Of a stretch of DNA of 64,000 nucleotides, positions 1 to 8,771 are shown piece after piece. Below the pieces are notes generated by a model that saw nothing but the letters and a program-made list of their open reading frames with translations, was not told the origin of the DNA and made no database searches. The stretch's first letter is position 1, and the number at the start of each line of letters is the position of its first letter. A program made the translations under genes and the position numbers. The stretch comes from Pseudomonas paralactis (lineage in GTDB: Bacteria > Pseudomonadota > Gammaproteobacteria > Pseudomonadales > Pseudomonadaceae), in contig NZ_JYLN01000011.1 in NCBI RefSeq assembly GCF_001439735.1, positions 1 to 64,000 of the forward strand. The letters are read 5' to 3'.

Positions 1-403
1 AGGCGCGCATTCTACAGCAGCCTCATTTGCTGTCAAGTGATTATTTTCAGAAGTTTTCGAAGATTTCTTCAACAACTTCAACCACTTGCGCTTAAGATCT
101 CTCCGAAGCGGGAGGCGAATTCTACAGGGATTGGCACCTGCGTCAAGCCCCTAAATAAAAAAACTCAAAACGCCCTTTTGGAATCCTTTGCACCTGCCCT
201 GAAGCTCTCTGTAAACCTCTCTATATAGAGAAAGGAGCCAGCACATTGCTGACTGCGATATTCCTCACGCAAAAAAGCAACCCGCAACAAATGCCAGGCT
301 ATCAACAGAAGCAGGATTCAGACCGAAGGAAATGCAGCAGAGGCAAACGTGAATGGCTTGTAGATAGCACTAAACGACATGGCCGGCGTTCAGCATATAT
401 AGA
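1..403. other. Intergenic stretch left of tRNA-Arg
   Basis: No convincing gene is seen. Short open frames here have no ribosome binding site and no protein-like composition. The stretch lies downstream of the leftward tRNA-Arg gene. It probably holds that gene's trailer and the flank of a gene outside the window. Confidence 0.5.
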
Positions 404-480
404 TGGTGTCCCAGGGCCGGTTCGAACGGCCAACCTTCCCCTTAGGAGGGGGATGCTCTATCCAATTGAGCTACTGGGAC
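404..480 (-). tRNA. tRNA-Arg (CCT anticodon)
   Basis: Read on the minus strand, this 77-nt gene has a GTCCCAG/CTGGGAC acceptor stem, the T-loop motif GTTCGAA and an encoded CCA end. The anticodon loop is CTCCTAA, giving anticodon CCT, which reads the arginine codon AGG. It stands alone. tRNA genes of this kind are frequent integration sites for islands, but no integrase or repeated 3' end is visible beside it. Confidence 0.95.
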
Positions 481-798
481 AAATGACAAGTGCGTCGCCG
501 ACGAGAGCAGCGACAGACGGCGTGCATCTTAACGGCGGAGGCAGGTTTTGTCATGTCGTCCTTAGGCATTTTGCTTGTAGGGCAAACCTTGCGCATACCT
601 GTATAGCCTCACCCAGCAAACGCAGAGGCTTACAGAGATCATGCAAATTGCACTACCTCAAAATGCCATCATTGCAAACTGCAACCCGGAGCACACACAC
701 AAATACAGCAAACAACTGATTTTAAAGGAAAATTACGTTGGCACGACATCTGCAATGTTCTTTGCATAAAGCCAAGCGAACCAAGAACCACGGAGAAC
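481..798. other. Intergenic: tRNA promoter side and leader of small gene
   Basis: The stretch lies between the leftward tRNA-Arg and a rightward small gene, so it should carry the tRNA promoter and the upstream region of the next gene. No gene, terminator or strong repeat was recognised. Confidence 0.45.
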
Positions 799-1032
799 AT
801 GACCATGAACAGCGCACTACTATTAGCTCTGAATGCCGTGGCTCTGGCCGCACTGGTGATATTTCATTTTCAGCCAGTCAACACTCAAGATGCCGCATTG
901 ATCAGCCAAGCGGTTCCCCATCATTTGCAACAACGCCCGCAACTGGCGGTAGTAACTGCCACCCAGCAGTCGCCCGTTCTCCTGACCCGGGAAACGCAAG
1001 CTGCACCTACATCCGAGCACTGGGTTTTCTGA
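799..1032 (+). CDS. Small hypothetical protein with N-terminal membrane segment
   Basis: This 77-residue protein starts with a hydrophobic stretch of about 20 residues (ALLLALNAVALAALVIF, residues 6-22), which could be a membrane anchor or an uncleaved signal. A polar, Gln/Thr-rich tail follows. The ATG at 799 is preceded by GGAGAAC, a reasonable ribosome binding site. It ends 11 bases before the next small gene, so the two are probably co-transcribed. No family is recognised. A longer overlapping frame from 738 lacks a good start and was not chosen. Confidence 0.55.
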   Translation: MTMNSALLLALNAVALAALVIFHFQPVNTQDAALISQAVPHHLQQRPQLAVVTATQQSPVLLTRETQAAPTSEHWVF

Positions 1033-1043
1033 GAGAACTACCG

Positions 1044-1223
1044 ATGTCCAAACCTGCGTGGTTTTTTCTATGCTTGACCCTCATAACGGGCTTTCTGGGC
1101 TTCGCCACTGAGTCGCCTGGAGTTCAAGCCACAGCCTTCATCGTCAGCGCTGTGTTTGCCAGCCTACTGACGCTGGCCCTCATTGTTGGCCGTCGAATCA
1201 AATTCGATCCATTGCTGCGCTAA
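1044..1223 (+). CDS. Small two-helix inner-membrane protein
   Basis: This 59-residue protein has two predicted membrane helices (about residues 5-20 and 28-48) ending in the basic segment VGRRIKF. The size and two-helix layout, with a GF turn between the helices, resemble the small DUF1328/YtjA membrane proteins, but the match is loose. The ATG at 1044 follows GAGAGAA. It sits directly after another small membrane-anchored protein and before amrZ. The function is unknown. Confidence 0.55.
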   Translation: MSKPAWFFLCLTLITGFLGFATESPGVQATAFIVSAVFASLLTLALIVGRRIKFDPLLR

Positions 1224-1599
1224 CGCCCTCCTCTCTCCTTACCTTATGTCGACTCACCCTAGCAAATCGGCAAACTGCCACTAGGCTTAAGACTGAGGGC
1301 AAAAGGCCATATTGCTCTGCGCCCTTCAACCCTGACACACCGTAGCCTTGAGTGCTGGGACCCGCCCTGCATCAGCGCAAAAGTTTTCCAACCAGTCCGC
1401 AAAAATGCAAATCAGTACTGGCACAAAGCCTTTAGGCGGTTCAATATTTGTCACAGAATTGACGCCAATGAAATGGCAAATCTGAGGCATGATGCGGCCT
1501 CTTTGCAATTCGGGTTGAACTTTGGTCGTGAGCCTTGTCTTAACACTCATCTTGCGGCCAATTCCAGAAACCGCTCCCCTGAACTAACCGGTTAAATAT
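1224..1599. other. amrZ upstream region
   Basis: No gene is supported here; minus-strand open frames lack start signals. It contains the leader of amrZ and a possible extracytoplasmic-sigma promoter (see 1517-1542). Confidence 0.5.
1517..1542 (+). promoter_or_regulatory. Possible AlgU-type promoter of amrZ
   Basis: GAACTT at 1517-1522 is followed after 15 bases by TCTTA at 1538-1542. AlgU (sigma-22) promoters read GAACTT-N16/17-TCTGA, and amrZ is AlgU-dependent in P. aeruginosa. The -35 match is exact, but the spacer is short and the -10 is imperfect, so this is tentative. Confidence 0.35.
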
Positions 1600-1926
1600 A
1601 TGCGCCCATTGAAACAGGCAATTTATTCCAGCCGTACGGCTGACAAATTCGTCGTACGTCTGCCAGACGGAATGCGGGAACGCATTGCCGAGGTGGCTCG
1701 CAATCATCACCGCAGCATGAACTCTGAAATCATCGCACGCCTGGAACAAAGCCTTATTCAGGAAGGTGCCTTGGGTGAAGAGCTGAGCATGCGCCTGGAT
1801 AGCCCGGAGCTGTCACTGCACGAACGCGAACTGCTGCAGCGTTTTCGTCAGCTCTCCCACCGTCAGCAAAACGCCCTTGTCTCGCTTATCGCTCACGATG
1901 TTGAGGCGGCCGCAGAAGCCAATTGA
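1600..1926 (+). CDS. amrZ: Ribbon-helix-helix transcriptional regulator AmrZ
   Basis: This 108-residue protein is recognised as AmrZ (AlgZ), a DNA-binding regulator that activates alginate genes and represses flagellar genes in Pseudomonas and influences c-di-GMP control in fluorescent species. The N-terminal half carries the Arc-type ribbon-helix-helix fold. The beta-strand segment KFVVRLPDGMRERIAEVA at about residues 15-32 contacts DNA, and HHRSMNSEIIARLEQSL follows as the helical part. The C-terminal part (LSLHERELLQRFRQLSHRQQ) is the tetramerisation region. The length matches the P. aeruginosa protein. A clear terminator follows. Confidence 0.95.
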   Translation: MRPLKQAIYSSRTADKFVVRLPDGMRERIAEVARNHHRSMNSEIIARLEQSLIQEGALGEELSMRLDSPELSLHERELLQRFRQLSHRQQNALVSLIAHDVEAAAEAN

Positions 1927-1943
1927 TTGACACTGAAAGCCGA

Positions 1944-1969
1944 AGCCAGCCATGTGCTGGCTTTTTTTT
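1944..1969 (+). terminator. Rho-independent terminator of amrZ
   Basis: AGCCAGC and GCTGGCT pair around a CATGT loop and are followed by a run of seven to eight T, about 18 bases after the amrZ stop. Confidence 0.9.
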
Positions 1970-1997
1970 GCCTGAATTTTGGGGATAGGACGCAAAG

Positions 1998-2017
1998 CGG
2001 GGGCAGACGTGCCCCCG
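1998..2017 (-). terminator. Hairpin downstream of mgtE
   Basis: CGGGGGCA and TGCCCCCG form a strong GC-rich hairpin ten bases past the mgtE stop on the minus strand. The T tract after it is weak (CTTTGC), so it may terminate inefficiently or stabilise the 3' end. Confidence 0.6.
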
Positions 2018-2026
2018 TAGAAGGGA

Positions 2027-3469
2027 TCAGAGCAGGAAGATCGTTGCCAGGCCCAGGAAGATGAAGAAGCCACCACTGTCAGTCATGGCAGTAATCATCA
2101 CACTGGCCCCCATGGCCGGATCGCGTCCAAGGCGCGCCAAGGTCATAGGGATCAATACCCCCATCAAGGCAGCCAGCAGCAGGTTCAAGGTCATGGCAGC
2201 CGTCATCACCACCCCCAAGGACCAACTGCCATAAAGGAGATAGGCCACCACACCAATCACTCCCCCCCAGACCAGGCCGTTGATAAGGCCTACAGCCAAC
2301 TCCTTGCGCAGCAGGCGTGAGGAGTTGGCCGTACTCACCTGATCCAGCGCCATGGCCCGCACGATCATGGTGATAGTCTGGTTACCGGAGTTACCGCCGA
2401 TACCCGCCACAATCGGCATCAACGCCGCCAACGCCACCAGCTTTTCAATTGAGCCTTCAAACAACCCGATGACTCGAGAGGCGATAAACGCTGTGATCAG
2501 GTTAACCGCCAACCAAGCCCAACGGTTATGCAGAGAACGCCAGACTGACGCGAAAATATCTTCCTCTTCACGCAAACCCGCCATATTGAGGACTTCGGTT
2601 TCACTCTCTTCACGGATCAAGTCAACGATTTCATCGATGGTCAGACGACCGATCAATTTACCGTTCTTGTCGACCACCGGAGCCGAGATCAAGTCGTAAC
2701 GCTCAAAAGCCTGGGCCGCGTCGTAGGCATCTTCGTCGGGATGGAAGCTCACGGTGTCGCTGGCCATCAGGTCAGCTACTTTCTTCTCGGGATCATTGAC
2801 CAACAGGCGCTTGATCGGCAACACACCCTTGAGAATGCCCTCATAGTCGACCACGAACAGCTTGTCGGTATGGCCCGGCAGCTCTTTGAGGCGACGCAGG
2901 TAACGCAGTACCACTTCCAGGCTGACGTCTTCGCGGATGGTGACCATCTCGAAGTCCATCAGCGCACCGACCTGATCCTCGTCGTAGGACAGAGCCGATC
3001 GCACGCGCTCACGTTGCTGCGTATCGAGCGCCTCCATCAACTCATGAACAACATCCCGAGGCAGCTCAGGCGCCAGGTCGGCCAGTTCGTCCGCATCCAT
3101 CTCCTTGGCGGCAGCCAGGAGCTCGTGATCATCCATGTCGGCGATCAGCGTTTCACGGACCGAGTCAGACACCTCCAGGAGAATGTCACCGTCGCGATCA
3201 GCCTTGACCAACTGCCACAGGGTCAGTCGATCATCGAGCGGCAACGCTTCAAGGATGTAGGCAACGTCGGCGGAGTGCAGGTCATCGAGCTTGCGTTGTA
3301 GCTCGACGAGGTTTTGCCGATGGACCAGGTTCTCAACGCGGTCGTGGTTCGGACCTTCCTGGCGGTGCGTGAGGTCTTCGACCACACGCTGGCGCTGCAG
3401 CAGCTCGATGACTTGAGCCAGGCGATCCTGCAGGCTTTCTTGTGTTTTCTTTACTTCTACTTCGGTCAT
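2027..3469 (-). CDS. mgtE: Magnesium transporter MgtE
   Basis: This 480-residue protein is an MgtE-type Mg2+ channel/transporter of the inner membrane. It has a cytosolic MgtE N domain (about residues 40-140), then two CBS domains (about 140-265, including MASDTVSFHPDED and DKNGKLIGRLTIDE). A C-terminal bundle of five membrane helices (about 295-480) contains the pore motif GIGGNSGNQ. The CBS and N domains close the pore when Mg2+ is high. The start at 3469 (MTEVEVKKTQ) is preferred over an upstream frame extension because GGAG lies just upstream and it gives the usual length. It is a single-gene unit convergent with amrZ. Confidence 0.95.
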   Translation of the reverse strand: MTEVEVKKTQESLQDRLAQVIELLQRQRVVEDLTHRQEGPNHDRVENLVHRQNLVELQRKLDDLHSADVAYILEALPLDDRLTLWQLVKADRDGDILLEVSDSVRETLIADMDDHELLAAAKEMDADELADLAPELPRDVVHELMEALDTQQRERVRSALSYDEDQVGALMDFEMVTIREDVSLEVVLRYLRRLKELPGHTDKLFVVDYEGILKGVLPIKRLLVNDPEKKVADLMASDTVSFHPDEDAYDAAQAFERYDLISAPVVDKNGKLIGRLTIDEIVDLIREESETEVLNMAGLREEEDIFASVWRSLHNRWAWLAVNLITAFIASRVIGLFEGSIEKLVALAALMPIVAGIGGNSGNQTITMIVRAMALDQVSTANSSRLLRKELAVGLINGLVWGGVIGVVAYLLYGSWSLGVVMTAAMTLNLLLAALMGVLIPMTLARLGRDPAMGASVMITAMTDSGGFFIFLGLATIFLL

Positions 3470-3818
3470 AGGCGAACTCCACTCCCAGCAGCGGGGCACG
3501 CCGGAAGGATCAATCAGTCAATTCATGATTGGTAAAACGGGGTACTGAGTAACTACTGGGTAAGTCCATGGAGGTATTCCACAAGCCCCGACGGGGCTGA
3601 CGGGCGCATGATACACCGCCCGGTCGTTTTAAACGTTAAAAAACTGGAAAGAACAAGCGCTTGCGAGCCAATGTTGAGTATTGGCTGCACTTATAGAACT
3701 GCGACGACGCGCACGAGAGGGAAAACACATGAGAAAGATAAAAAGACGCACGCCAGGATAAAACCTACACAAACCCCAGACGGCAAAAAGCCCGCACTAG
3801 GCGGGCTTTTTGTTTGTA
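3470..3818. other. mgtE leader and tRNA trailer
   Basis: No gene is seen. The left part is the mgtE promoter/leader, including a short GC-rich hairpin (AGCCCCGACGGGGCT, about 3592-3606). The right part carries the terminator of the leftward tRNA genes. No riboswitch of the Mg2+-sensing type was recognised. Confidence 0.5.
3785..3811 (-). terminator. Terminator of the tRNA-Arg genes (symmetrical)
   Basis: AAAAAGCCCGC and GCGGGCTTTTT pair around an ACTAG loop. The T run on the minus strand fits termination of transcripts from the tRNA genes to its right. The structure would also work on the other strand. Confidence 0.85.
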
Positions 3819-3895
3819 TGGTGCACTCGACAGGATTCGAACCTGTGACCGCTCGGTTCGTAGCCGAGTACTCTATCCAGCTGAGCTACGAGTGC
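3819..3895 (-). tRNA. tRNA-Arg (ACG anticodon), copy 1
   Basis: This 77-nt minus-strand gene has acceptor stem GCACTCG/CGAGTGC, an encoded CCA and anticodon loop CTACGAA. The ACG anticodon is normally modified to ICG and reads CGU/CGC/CGA. It is identical in sequence to the copy at 3968-4044, 72 bases away. Confidence 0.97.
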
Positions 3896-3967
3896 AGATT
3901 GTGTTTTTAGACCAGATCACAACTGGTTGAAGCCGAGCTACCTGCATCACTGCAACTAACTCTTAAA

Positions 3968-4044
3968 TGGTGCACTCGACAGGATTCGAACCTGTGACCG
4001 CTCGGTTCGTAGCCGAGTACTCTATCCAGCTGAGCTACGAGTGC
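3968..4044 (-). tRNA. tRNA-Arg (ACG anticodon), copy 2
   Basis: Identical to the neighbouring copy: acceptor stem GCACTCG, anticodon loop CTACGAA, encoded CCA. The two copies and tRNA-Ser form a leftward cluster downstream of csrA, the arrangement known next to rsmA in Pseudomonas. Confidence 0.97.
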
Positions 4045-4152
4045 ATTTGTTGCCGCGCATTATAGGCCGTTCAATCTCTATGTAAAGCTATTTTTTCGAG
4101 TATTTTCAACAACTTACCGAAAAAACCAGATTGCAACGTACTAAGCAAATAA

Positions 4153-4243
4153 TGGCGGAGAACGGGGGATTCGAACCCCCGACACCCTTTTGAGGTGTAC
4201 TCCCTTAGCAGGGGAGCGCCTTCGGCCACTCGGCCAGCTCTCC
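4153..4243 (-). tRNA. tRNA-Ser (GCT anticodon)
   Basis: This 91-nt minus-strand gene has the long variable arm typical of serine tRNAs (TACACCTCAAAAGGGTGT), a GGAGAGC/GTTCTCC acceptor stem, encoded CCA and anticodon loop CTGCTAA. Anticodon GCT reads AGC/AGU. It follows csrA by about 60 bases. Confidence 0.97.
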
Positions 4244-4305
4244 GCAACACGGGGCGTATATTAACCACGTTCATCCCCGTTTGCAAACATAAAAAACGAT
4301 AAAAA

Positions 4306-4494
4306 TTAAAGGCTTGGTTCTTCGTCCTTCTCTTTCTTGATCCGCAGGTAGATTTCCTCGCGGTGAACCGCTACCTCTTTCGGGGCGTTAACCCCAATAC
4401 GCACTTGATTGCCTTTGACGCCGAGCACGGTCACGGTGATTTCGCCATCACCGATAATCAGGCTTTCTGCGCAACGACGAGTCAGAATCAGCAT
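4306..4494 (-). CDS. csrA: Carbon storage regulator CsrA/RsmA
   Basis: This 62-residue RNA-binding protein is CsrA, called RsmA in Pseudomonas. As a homodimer it binds GGA motifs in mRNA leaders and represses translation, and it is sequestered by RsmX/Y/Z RNAs under GacA control. The family N-terminus MLILTRRCAESLIIGD and the core VLGVKGNQVRIGVNAPKEV.VHREEIY are all present, including the RNA-contacting Leu4 and Arg44 region. The start at 4494 is preceded by GAGGAGAAAGG; an in-frame ATG 18 bases upstream was rejected. It lies between lysC and tRNA-Ser. Confidence 0.97.
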   Translation of the reverse strand: MLILTRRCAESLIIGDGEITVTVLGVKGNQVRIGVNAPKEVAVHREEIYLRIKKEKDEEPSL

Positions 4495-4633
4495 GCCTTT
4501 CTCCTCACGCATTTCAGTTCAGGAACAACAGTCTGCAAAAAAAAGGCATTCGACCTACAACCCAAAAGCCGTAGCCCTACATGCCTAAGTATTGTCGAGC
4601 CCACGCAAAAGAACATGCGCCCCACAAAAAAAT

Positions 4634-4658
4634 GAAAGGCGCGGTAAACCGCGCCTTC
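4634..4658 (-). terminator. Terminator of lysC
   Basis: AAGGCGCGG and CCGCGCCTT pair around a TTTA loop, and on the minus strand T-rich sequence follows (TCATTTTTTTG). It lies about 15 bases past the lysC stop and separates lysC from csrA. Confidence 0.85.
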
Positions 4659-4669
4659 CTGGCAACACA

Positions 4670-5911
4670 TCACTCGCCCTGTCGGGCCGGAGCATCAAGC
4701 TCAAAAGCGGTATGCAGCGCGCGTACAGCCAGCTCCAGGTACTTCTCTTCGAGCACTACCGAGACTTTGATTTCCGAGGTGGAAATCATCTGGATGTTGA
4801 TGCCTTCTTTGGCAAGGGCACCGAACATACGGCTGGCAACGCCAGCATGGGAACGCATCCCCACGCCTACAATCGACACCTTGGCAATCTTGGTATCGCC
4901 GACCACTTCACGGGCGCCAATTTCGTTCGCCGTGTTCTGCAGGATTTTCAATGCTGCATCGTATTCGTTGCGGTGCACGGTGAAGGTGAAATCGGTGGTG
5001 TTATCGTGCGAAACGTTCTGCACGATCATGTCGACTTCAACATTCGCATCGCTGACAGGACCCAGAATCTTGAAAGCCACGCCCGGGGTGTCTGGCACGC
5101 CACGGATCGTCAGCTTGGCTTCATCGCGATTGAAAGCGATGCCGGAAATGATCGGCTGTTCCATGGATTCCTCTTCATCAATAGTAATGAGGGTGCCCGG
5201 ACCCTCCTTGAAGCTGTGCAATACGCGCAGCGGAACGTTGTACTTGCCGGCAAACTCCACCGCACGAATCTGCAACACCTTGGAACCAAGGCTGGCCATT
5301 TCCAGCATTTCTTCAAAGGTGATCTTGTCGAGGCGCTGGGCCACTGGCACGACGCGCGGGTCAGTGGTGTAGACGCCATCCACATCGGTGTAGATCTGGC
5401 ATTCGTCAGCCTTGAGGGCTGCCGCCAATGCCACGCCAGTGGTGTCGGAACCGCCACGCCCCAGGGTAGTGATGTTGCCTTGCTCATCCACACCCTGGAA
5501 GCCCGCTACAACTACCACGCGCCCAGCCTTCAGATCAGTACGAATTTTCTGATCATCAATTTGCAGGATGCGCGCCTTGGTATGTGCGCTGTCGGTAAGA
5601 ATGCGCACCTGGCTGCCCGTGTAGGACACCGCTGGCACGCCACGCTTGTTCAGGGCCATGGCCAACAGCGCAATGGTCACCTGCTCGCCCGTGGACACAA
5701 TCACATCCAGCTCACGTGGCAGCGGCTGTTGATCCCCACTGATGGCCTTGGCCAGGTCGATCAGGCGATTGGTCTCGCCACTCATGGCGGACAGCACCAC
5801 TACCAGGTCATCGCCGGCATCGCGGAATTTCTTAACCTTGTCGGCGACCTGCTCGATTCTTTCTACAGAGCCGACCGAGGTGCCTCCAAATTTCTGTACG
5901 ATCAAAGCCAT
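4670..5911 (-). CDS. lysC: Aspartate kinase
   Basis: This 413-residue enzyme phosphorylates L-aspartate, the first step toward lysine, threonine, methionine and diaminopimelate. The amino-acid kinase domain (about residues 1-245) starts with ALIVQKFGGTSVG and includes GFQG.DE.GNITTLGRGGSDTT. Two C-terminal ACT domains (about 265-410) provide feedback control by lysine and threonine. The start at 5911 (MALIVQKFGG) is the family start; a TTG two codons upstream is unlikely. It follows alaS in the same direction after 95 bases, an order conserved in Pseudomonas. Confidence 0.96.
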   Translation of the reverse strand: MALIVQKFGGTSVGSVERIEQVADKVKKFRDAGDDLVVVLSAMSGETNRLIDLAKAISGDQQPLPRELDVIVSTGEQVTIALLAMALNKRGVPAVSYTGSQVRILTDSAHTKARILQIDDQKIRTDLKAGRVVVVAGFQGVDEQGNITTLGRGGSDTTGVALAAALKADECQIYTDVDGVYTTDPRVVPVAQRLDKITFEEMLEMASLGSKVLQIRAVEFAGKYNVPLRVLHSFKEGPGTLITIDEEESMEQPIISGIAFNRDEAKLTIRGVPDTPGVAFKILGPVSDANVEVDMIVQNVSHDNTTDFTFTVHRNEYDAALKILQNTANEIGAREVVGDTKIAKVSIVGVGMRSHAGVASRMFGALAKEGINIQMISTSEIKVSVVLEEKYLELAVRALHTAFELDAPARQGE

Positions 5912-5971
5912 TTCCAAGCCGCCTCAGCCCGTAAAGGGGCGCCTAATATCCAATCCACCGGCACTGAACAA

Positions 5972-5992
5972 GCCCGTGACTAAACCACGGGC
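5972..5992 (-). terminator. Hairpin between alaS and lysC
   Basis: GCCCGTG and CACGGGC pair around a seven-base loop between the alaS stop and the lysC start. The following sequence has only a weak T tract (TTGTTC), so it may be a partial terminator or an mRNA-stabilising hairpin. Confidence 0.45.
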
Positions 5993-6006
5993 CGATTAAC
6001 AGTGCC

Positions 6007-8625
6007 TTAAATACCTGCCTCGACAAACGGCACGGTCAAGGCCAGGGCCGCGTCCAGGGCACCGGCGTCTACACCACCGCCTTGCGCCATGTCCGGACGA
6101 CCACCGCCCTTGCCGCCCACTGCCGCTGCGGCTTGCTTCATCAAATCACCGGCTTTGAGTTGGCCAGTCAGGTCCTTGGTTACACCGGCAACCAGAACGA
6201 CCTTATCCTCATGGACACTGCCGAGCAGGATCACTGCGCGGCCGAGCTTGTTCTTCAACTGATCGACCAAGGCCAACAACGCCTTGCCGTCCTGACCATC
6301 CAGGCGCGCCGCCAGAACTTTTACATCCTTGACGTCAACCGCCGAGGCTGACAGATCATCGCCCGCAGCGCTGGCCGCCTTGGCCTGCAACTGCTCCAGC
6401 TGTTTCTCCAGCGCACGGTTGCGCTCCAGCACGGCAGACAGTTTGTCGATCAGATTGTCACGGCTGCCCTTGACCAGGCTGGCCGCTTCCTTGAGTTGTT
6501 CTTCGGCGGCATTGAGGTAAGCCAGGGCCGCAGCACCGGTCACCGCCTCGATACGACGCACACCGGACGCCACACCGCCTTCGCTGATGATTTTCAGCAG
6601 GCCGATATCGCCGGTACGGTTGGCGTGGATACCACCACACAGTTCCACCGAGAAGCTACCGCCCATGCTCAGTACGCGCACTTCATCGCCGTACTTCTCG
6701 CCAAACAGCGCCATGGCACCCTTGGCCTTGGCGGTTTCGATGTCGGTTTCTTCAGTCTCTACCGGCGTATTCTTGCGCACCTCGGCGTTGACAATATCTT
6801 CCAGCGCCTTGATCTGCTCAGGCTTGATTGCTTCAAAGTGGCTGAAGTCAAAGCGCAGGCGCTGGCTGTCGACCAACGAGCCCTTTTGCTGAACGTGCTC
6901 ACCCAGCACTTGGCGCAAGGCCGCGTGCAGCAAGTGAGTGGCCGAGTGGTTCAATGCAGTGGCGTGGCGTACCTCGGCATCAACCTGGGTATCCACAGGC
7001 GCACCGACGGTCAGGCTGCCCAACACCAACACACCGTGATGCAGGAAAGCACCGCCAGTCTTGGTGGTGTCGCGCACCTCGAAACGGCCGGAGGTCGAGC
7101 TGAGGAAACCACAATCGCCGATCTGTCCACCCGATTCGGCGTAAAACGGGGTCTGATCCAGCACCACCACCGCTTCTTCGCCTTCGTTCAATACATCGAC
7201 CGACTTGCCGTCTTTATAGATGGCGACGATCTTGGCCGAGCCGGCGGTAGCCTTGTAGCCGATGAACTCGGTGGGTACGTCAACCTTGACCAGGGTGTTG
7301 TAGTCCAGGCCAAAGGAGCTGGCGGAACGCGCACGCACACGCTGGGCTTCCATTTCACGCTCGAAACCCGCCTCATCGATGGTCAGCTCACGCTCACGGG
7401 CGATGTCGGCCGTCAGGTCCATCGGGAAACCGTAGGTGTCGTAAAGCTTGAACACCACGTCACCCGGCACCACGGTGCCTTTGAGCTCAGCCAGGTCCTG
7501 CTCAAGAATCTTCAGGCCATGCTCCAGCGTCTTGGAGAACTGCTCTTCCTCGGCCTTGAGCACGCGCTCGATATTGCTTTGCTGCTGCTTGAGTTCCGGG
7601 AAGGCATCGCCCATCTCGGCAACCAGTGCAGCCACGATTTTGTAGAAGAAGCTGCCGGTGGCACCCAGCTTGTTACCGTGACGGCAGGCGCGGCGGATAA
7701 TGCGACGCAGCACGTAGCCACGCCCTTCGTTGGACGGCAACACACCATCGGCAATCAGAAAGCCGCAGGAACGGATGTGGTCCGATACCACCTTGAGCGA
7801 CGACTGGCCTTCATTGGCGCAACCAATGGCCGCAGCCGAAGCGCTCAGCAGGTTGGTGAACAGGTCGATTTCGTAGTTGGAATGAACGTGCTGCATGACC
7901 GCACTGATCCGCTCCAGACCCATGCCGGTGTCTACCGACGGCGCCGGCAGCGGATGCAACACGCCATCGGCGGTGCGGTTGAACTGCATGAACACGTTGT
8001 TCCAGATTTCGATGTAACGGTCACCGTCTTCATCCGGCGAGCCCGGTGGGCCACCCCAGATGTCCGCGCCGTGATCGTAGAAAATCTCGGTGCAAGGACC
8101 GCACGGGCCGGTATCGCCCATGGTCCAGAAGTTATCGGACGCATAAGGCGCGCCCTTGTTGTCGCCGATACGAATCATGCGCTCGGCAGGCACACCGATT
8201 TGCTGGGTCCAGATGTCATAGGCTTCGTCGTCCGTCGCGTAAACGGTAACCCAGAGTTTTTCCTTGGGCAGCTTCAGCACATCGGTCAGGAAGGTCCAGG
8301 CGAAGGTGATCGCGTCCTTCTTGAAATAGTCGCCGAAGCTGAAGTTACCCAGCATTTCGAAGAATGTGTGGTGACGCGCGGTGTAACCGACGTTTTCCAG
8401 ATCGCTGTTCTTGCCGCCGGCGCGTACGCACTTCTGGCTGCTGGTGGCGCGGGTATAGGCGCGCTTTTCCTGACCCAGGAAACAGTCCTTGAACTGGTTC
8501 ATCCCCGCGTTAGTGAACAGCAGGGTGGGGTCATTGCCTGGGATCAAGGAGCTGGAGGCTACACGGGTGTGACCTTGCTCTTCGAAGAAGCGAAGGAAGG
8601 CTTCACGGATTTCTGCGCTTTTCAT
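6007..8625 (-). CDS. alaS: Alanyl-tRNA synthetase
   Basis: This 872-residue cytosolic enzyme charges tRNA-Ala. The class II catalytic domain occupies the first 250 residues (RFFEEQGHTRV, SSSLIPGNDPTLLFTNAGMNQFKD). The editing domain carries the zinc-binding HSATHLLH and C-GGIH motifs (about residues 560-675), and the C-Ala oligomerisation domain ends the protein with a glycine-rich GGKGGGRPDMAQGGG segment. The start at 8625 (MKSAEIREAF) is preceded by GGAAG and gives the usual length; the frame's upstream extension was rejected. Confidence 0.97.
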   Translation of the reverse strand: MKSAEIREAFLRFFEEQGHTRVASSSLIPGNDPTLLFTNAGMNQFKDCFLGQEKRAYTRATSSQKCVRAGGKNSDLENVGYTARHHTFFEMLGNFSFGDYFKKDAITFAWTFLTDVLKLPKEKLWVTVYATDDEAYDIWTQQIGVPAERMIRIGDNKGAPYASDNFWTMGDTGPCGPCTEIFYDHGADIWGGPPGSPDEDGDRYIEIWNNVFMQFNRTADGVLHPLPAPSVDTGMGLERISAVMQHVHSNYEIDLFTNLLSASAAAIGCANEGQSSLKVVSDHIRSCGFLIADGVLPSNEGRGYVLRRIIRRACRHGNKLGATGSFFYKIVAALVAEMGDAFPELKQQQSNIERVLKAEEEQFSKTLEHGLKILEQDLAELKGTVVPGDVVFKLYDTYGFPMDLTADIARERELTIDEAGFEREMEAQRVRARSASSFGLDYNTLVKVDVPTEFIGYKATAGSAKIVAIYKDGKSVDVLNEGEEAVVVLDQTPFYAESGGQIGDCGFLSSTSGRFEVRDTTKTGGAFLHHGVLVLGSLTVGAPVDTQVDAEVRHATALNHSATHLLHAALRQVLGEHVQQKGSLVDSQRLRFDFSHFEAIKPEQIKALEDIVNAEVRKNTPVETEETDIETAKAKGAMALFGEKYGDEVRVLSMGGSFSVELCGGIHANRTGDIGLLKIISEGGVASGVRRIEAVTGAAALAYLNAAEEQLKEAASLVKGSRDNLIDKLSAVLERNRALEKQLEQLQAKAASAAGDDLSASAVDVKDVKVLAARLDGQDGKALLALVDQLKNKLGRAVILLGSVHEDKVVLVAGVTKDLTGQLKAGDLMKQAAAAVGGKGGGRPDMAQGGGVDAGALDAALALTVPFVEAGI

Positions 8626-8771
8626 TAGGTTCTTCCACGGAGGCTGCGGCCAAAGGCCAGTGCGCAACATCATCAGACGGAGCGACGGCAAAGGGCCGCA
8701 TTATATCGGCCCTTTGCCGGTGGTACAGCGTGTTTATGTGATAGAAACAGTCAATTAGACGGCCTGCACTG

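Noticed and set aside
404..480. tRNA-Arg(CCT) as the attachment site of an island
   Set aside because: No integrase gene or duplicated tRNA 3' end was seen in the window.
246..719. 157-codon open frame across the tRNA-Arg region
   Set aside because: It reads through the antisense of a clear tRNA gene, has no ribosome binding site and no protein-like pattern.
4071..4286. 71-codon frame over tRNA-Ser
   Set aside because: It is a shadow of the tRNA gene; its translated core corresponds to tRNA stems.
6496..8628. 710-codon plus-strand frame opposite alaS
   Set aside because: It is the antisense of a well-supported alaS in high-GC DNA; composition is His/Val/Gln-rich as expected for a shadow frame.
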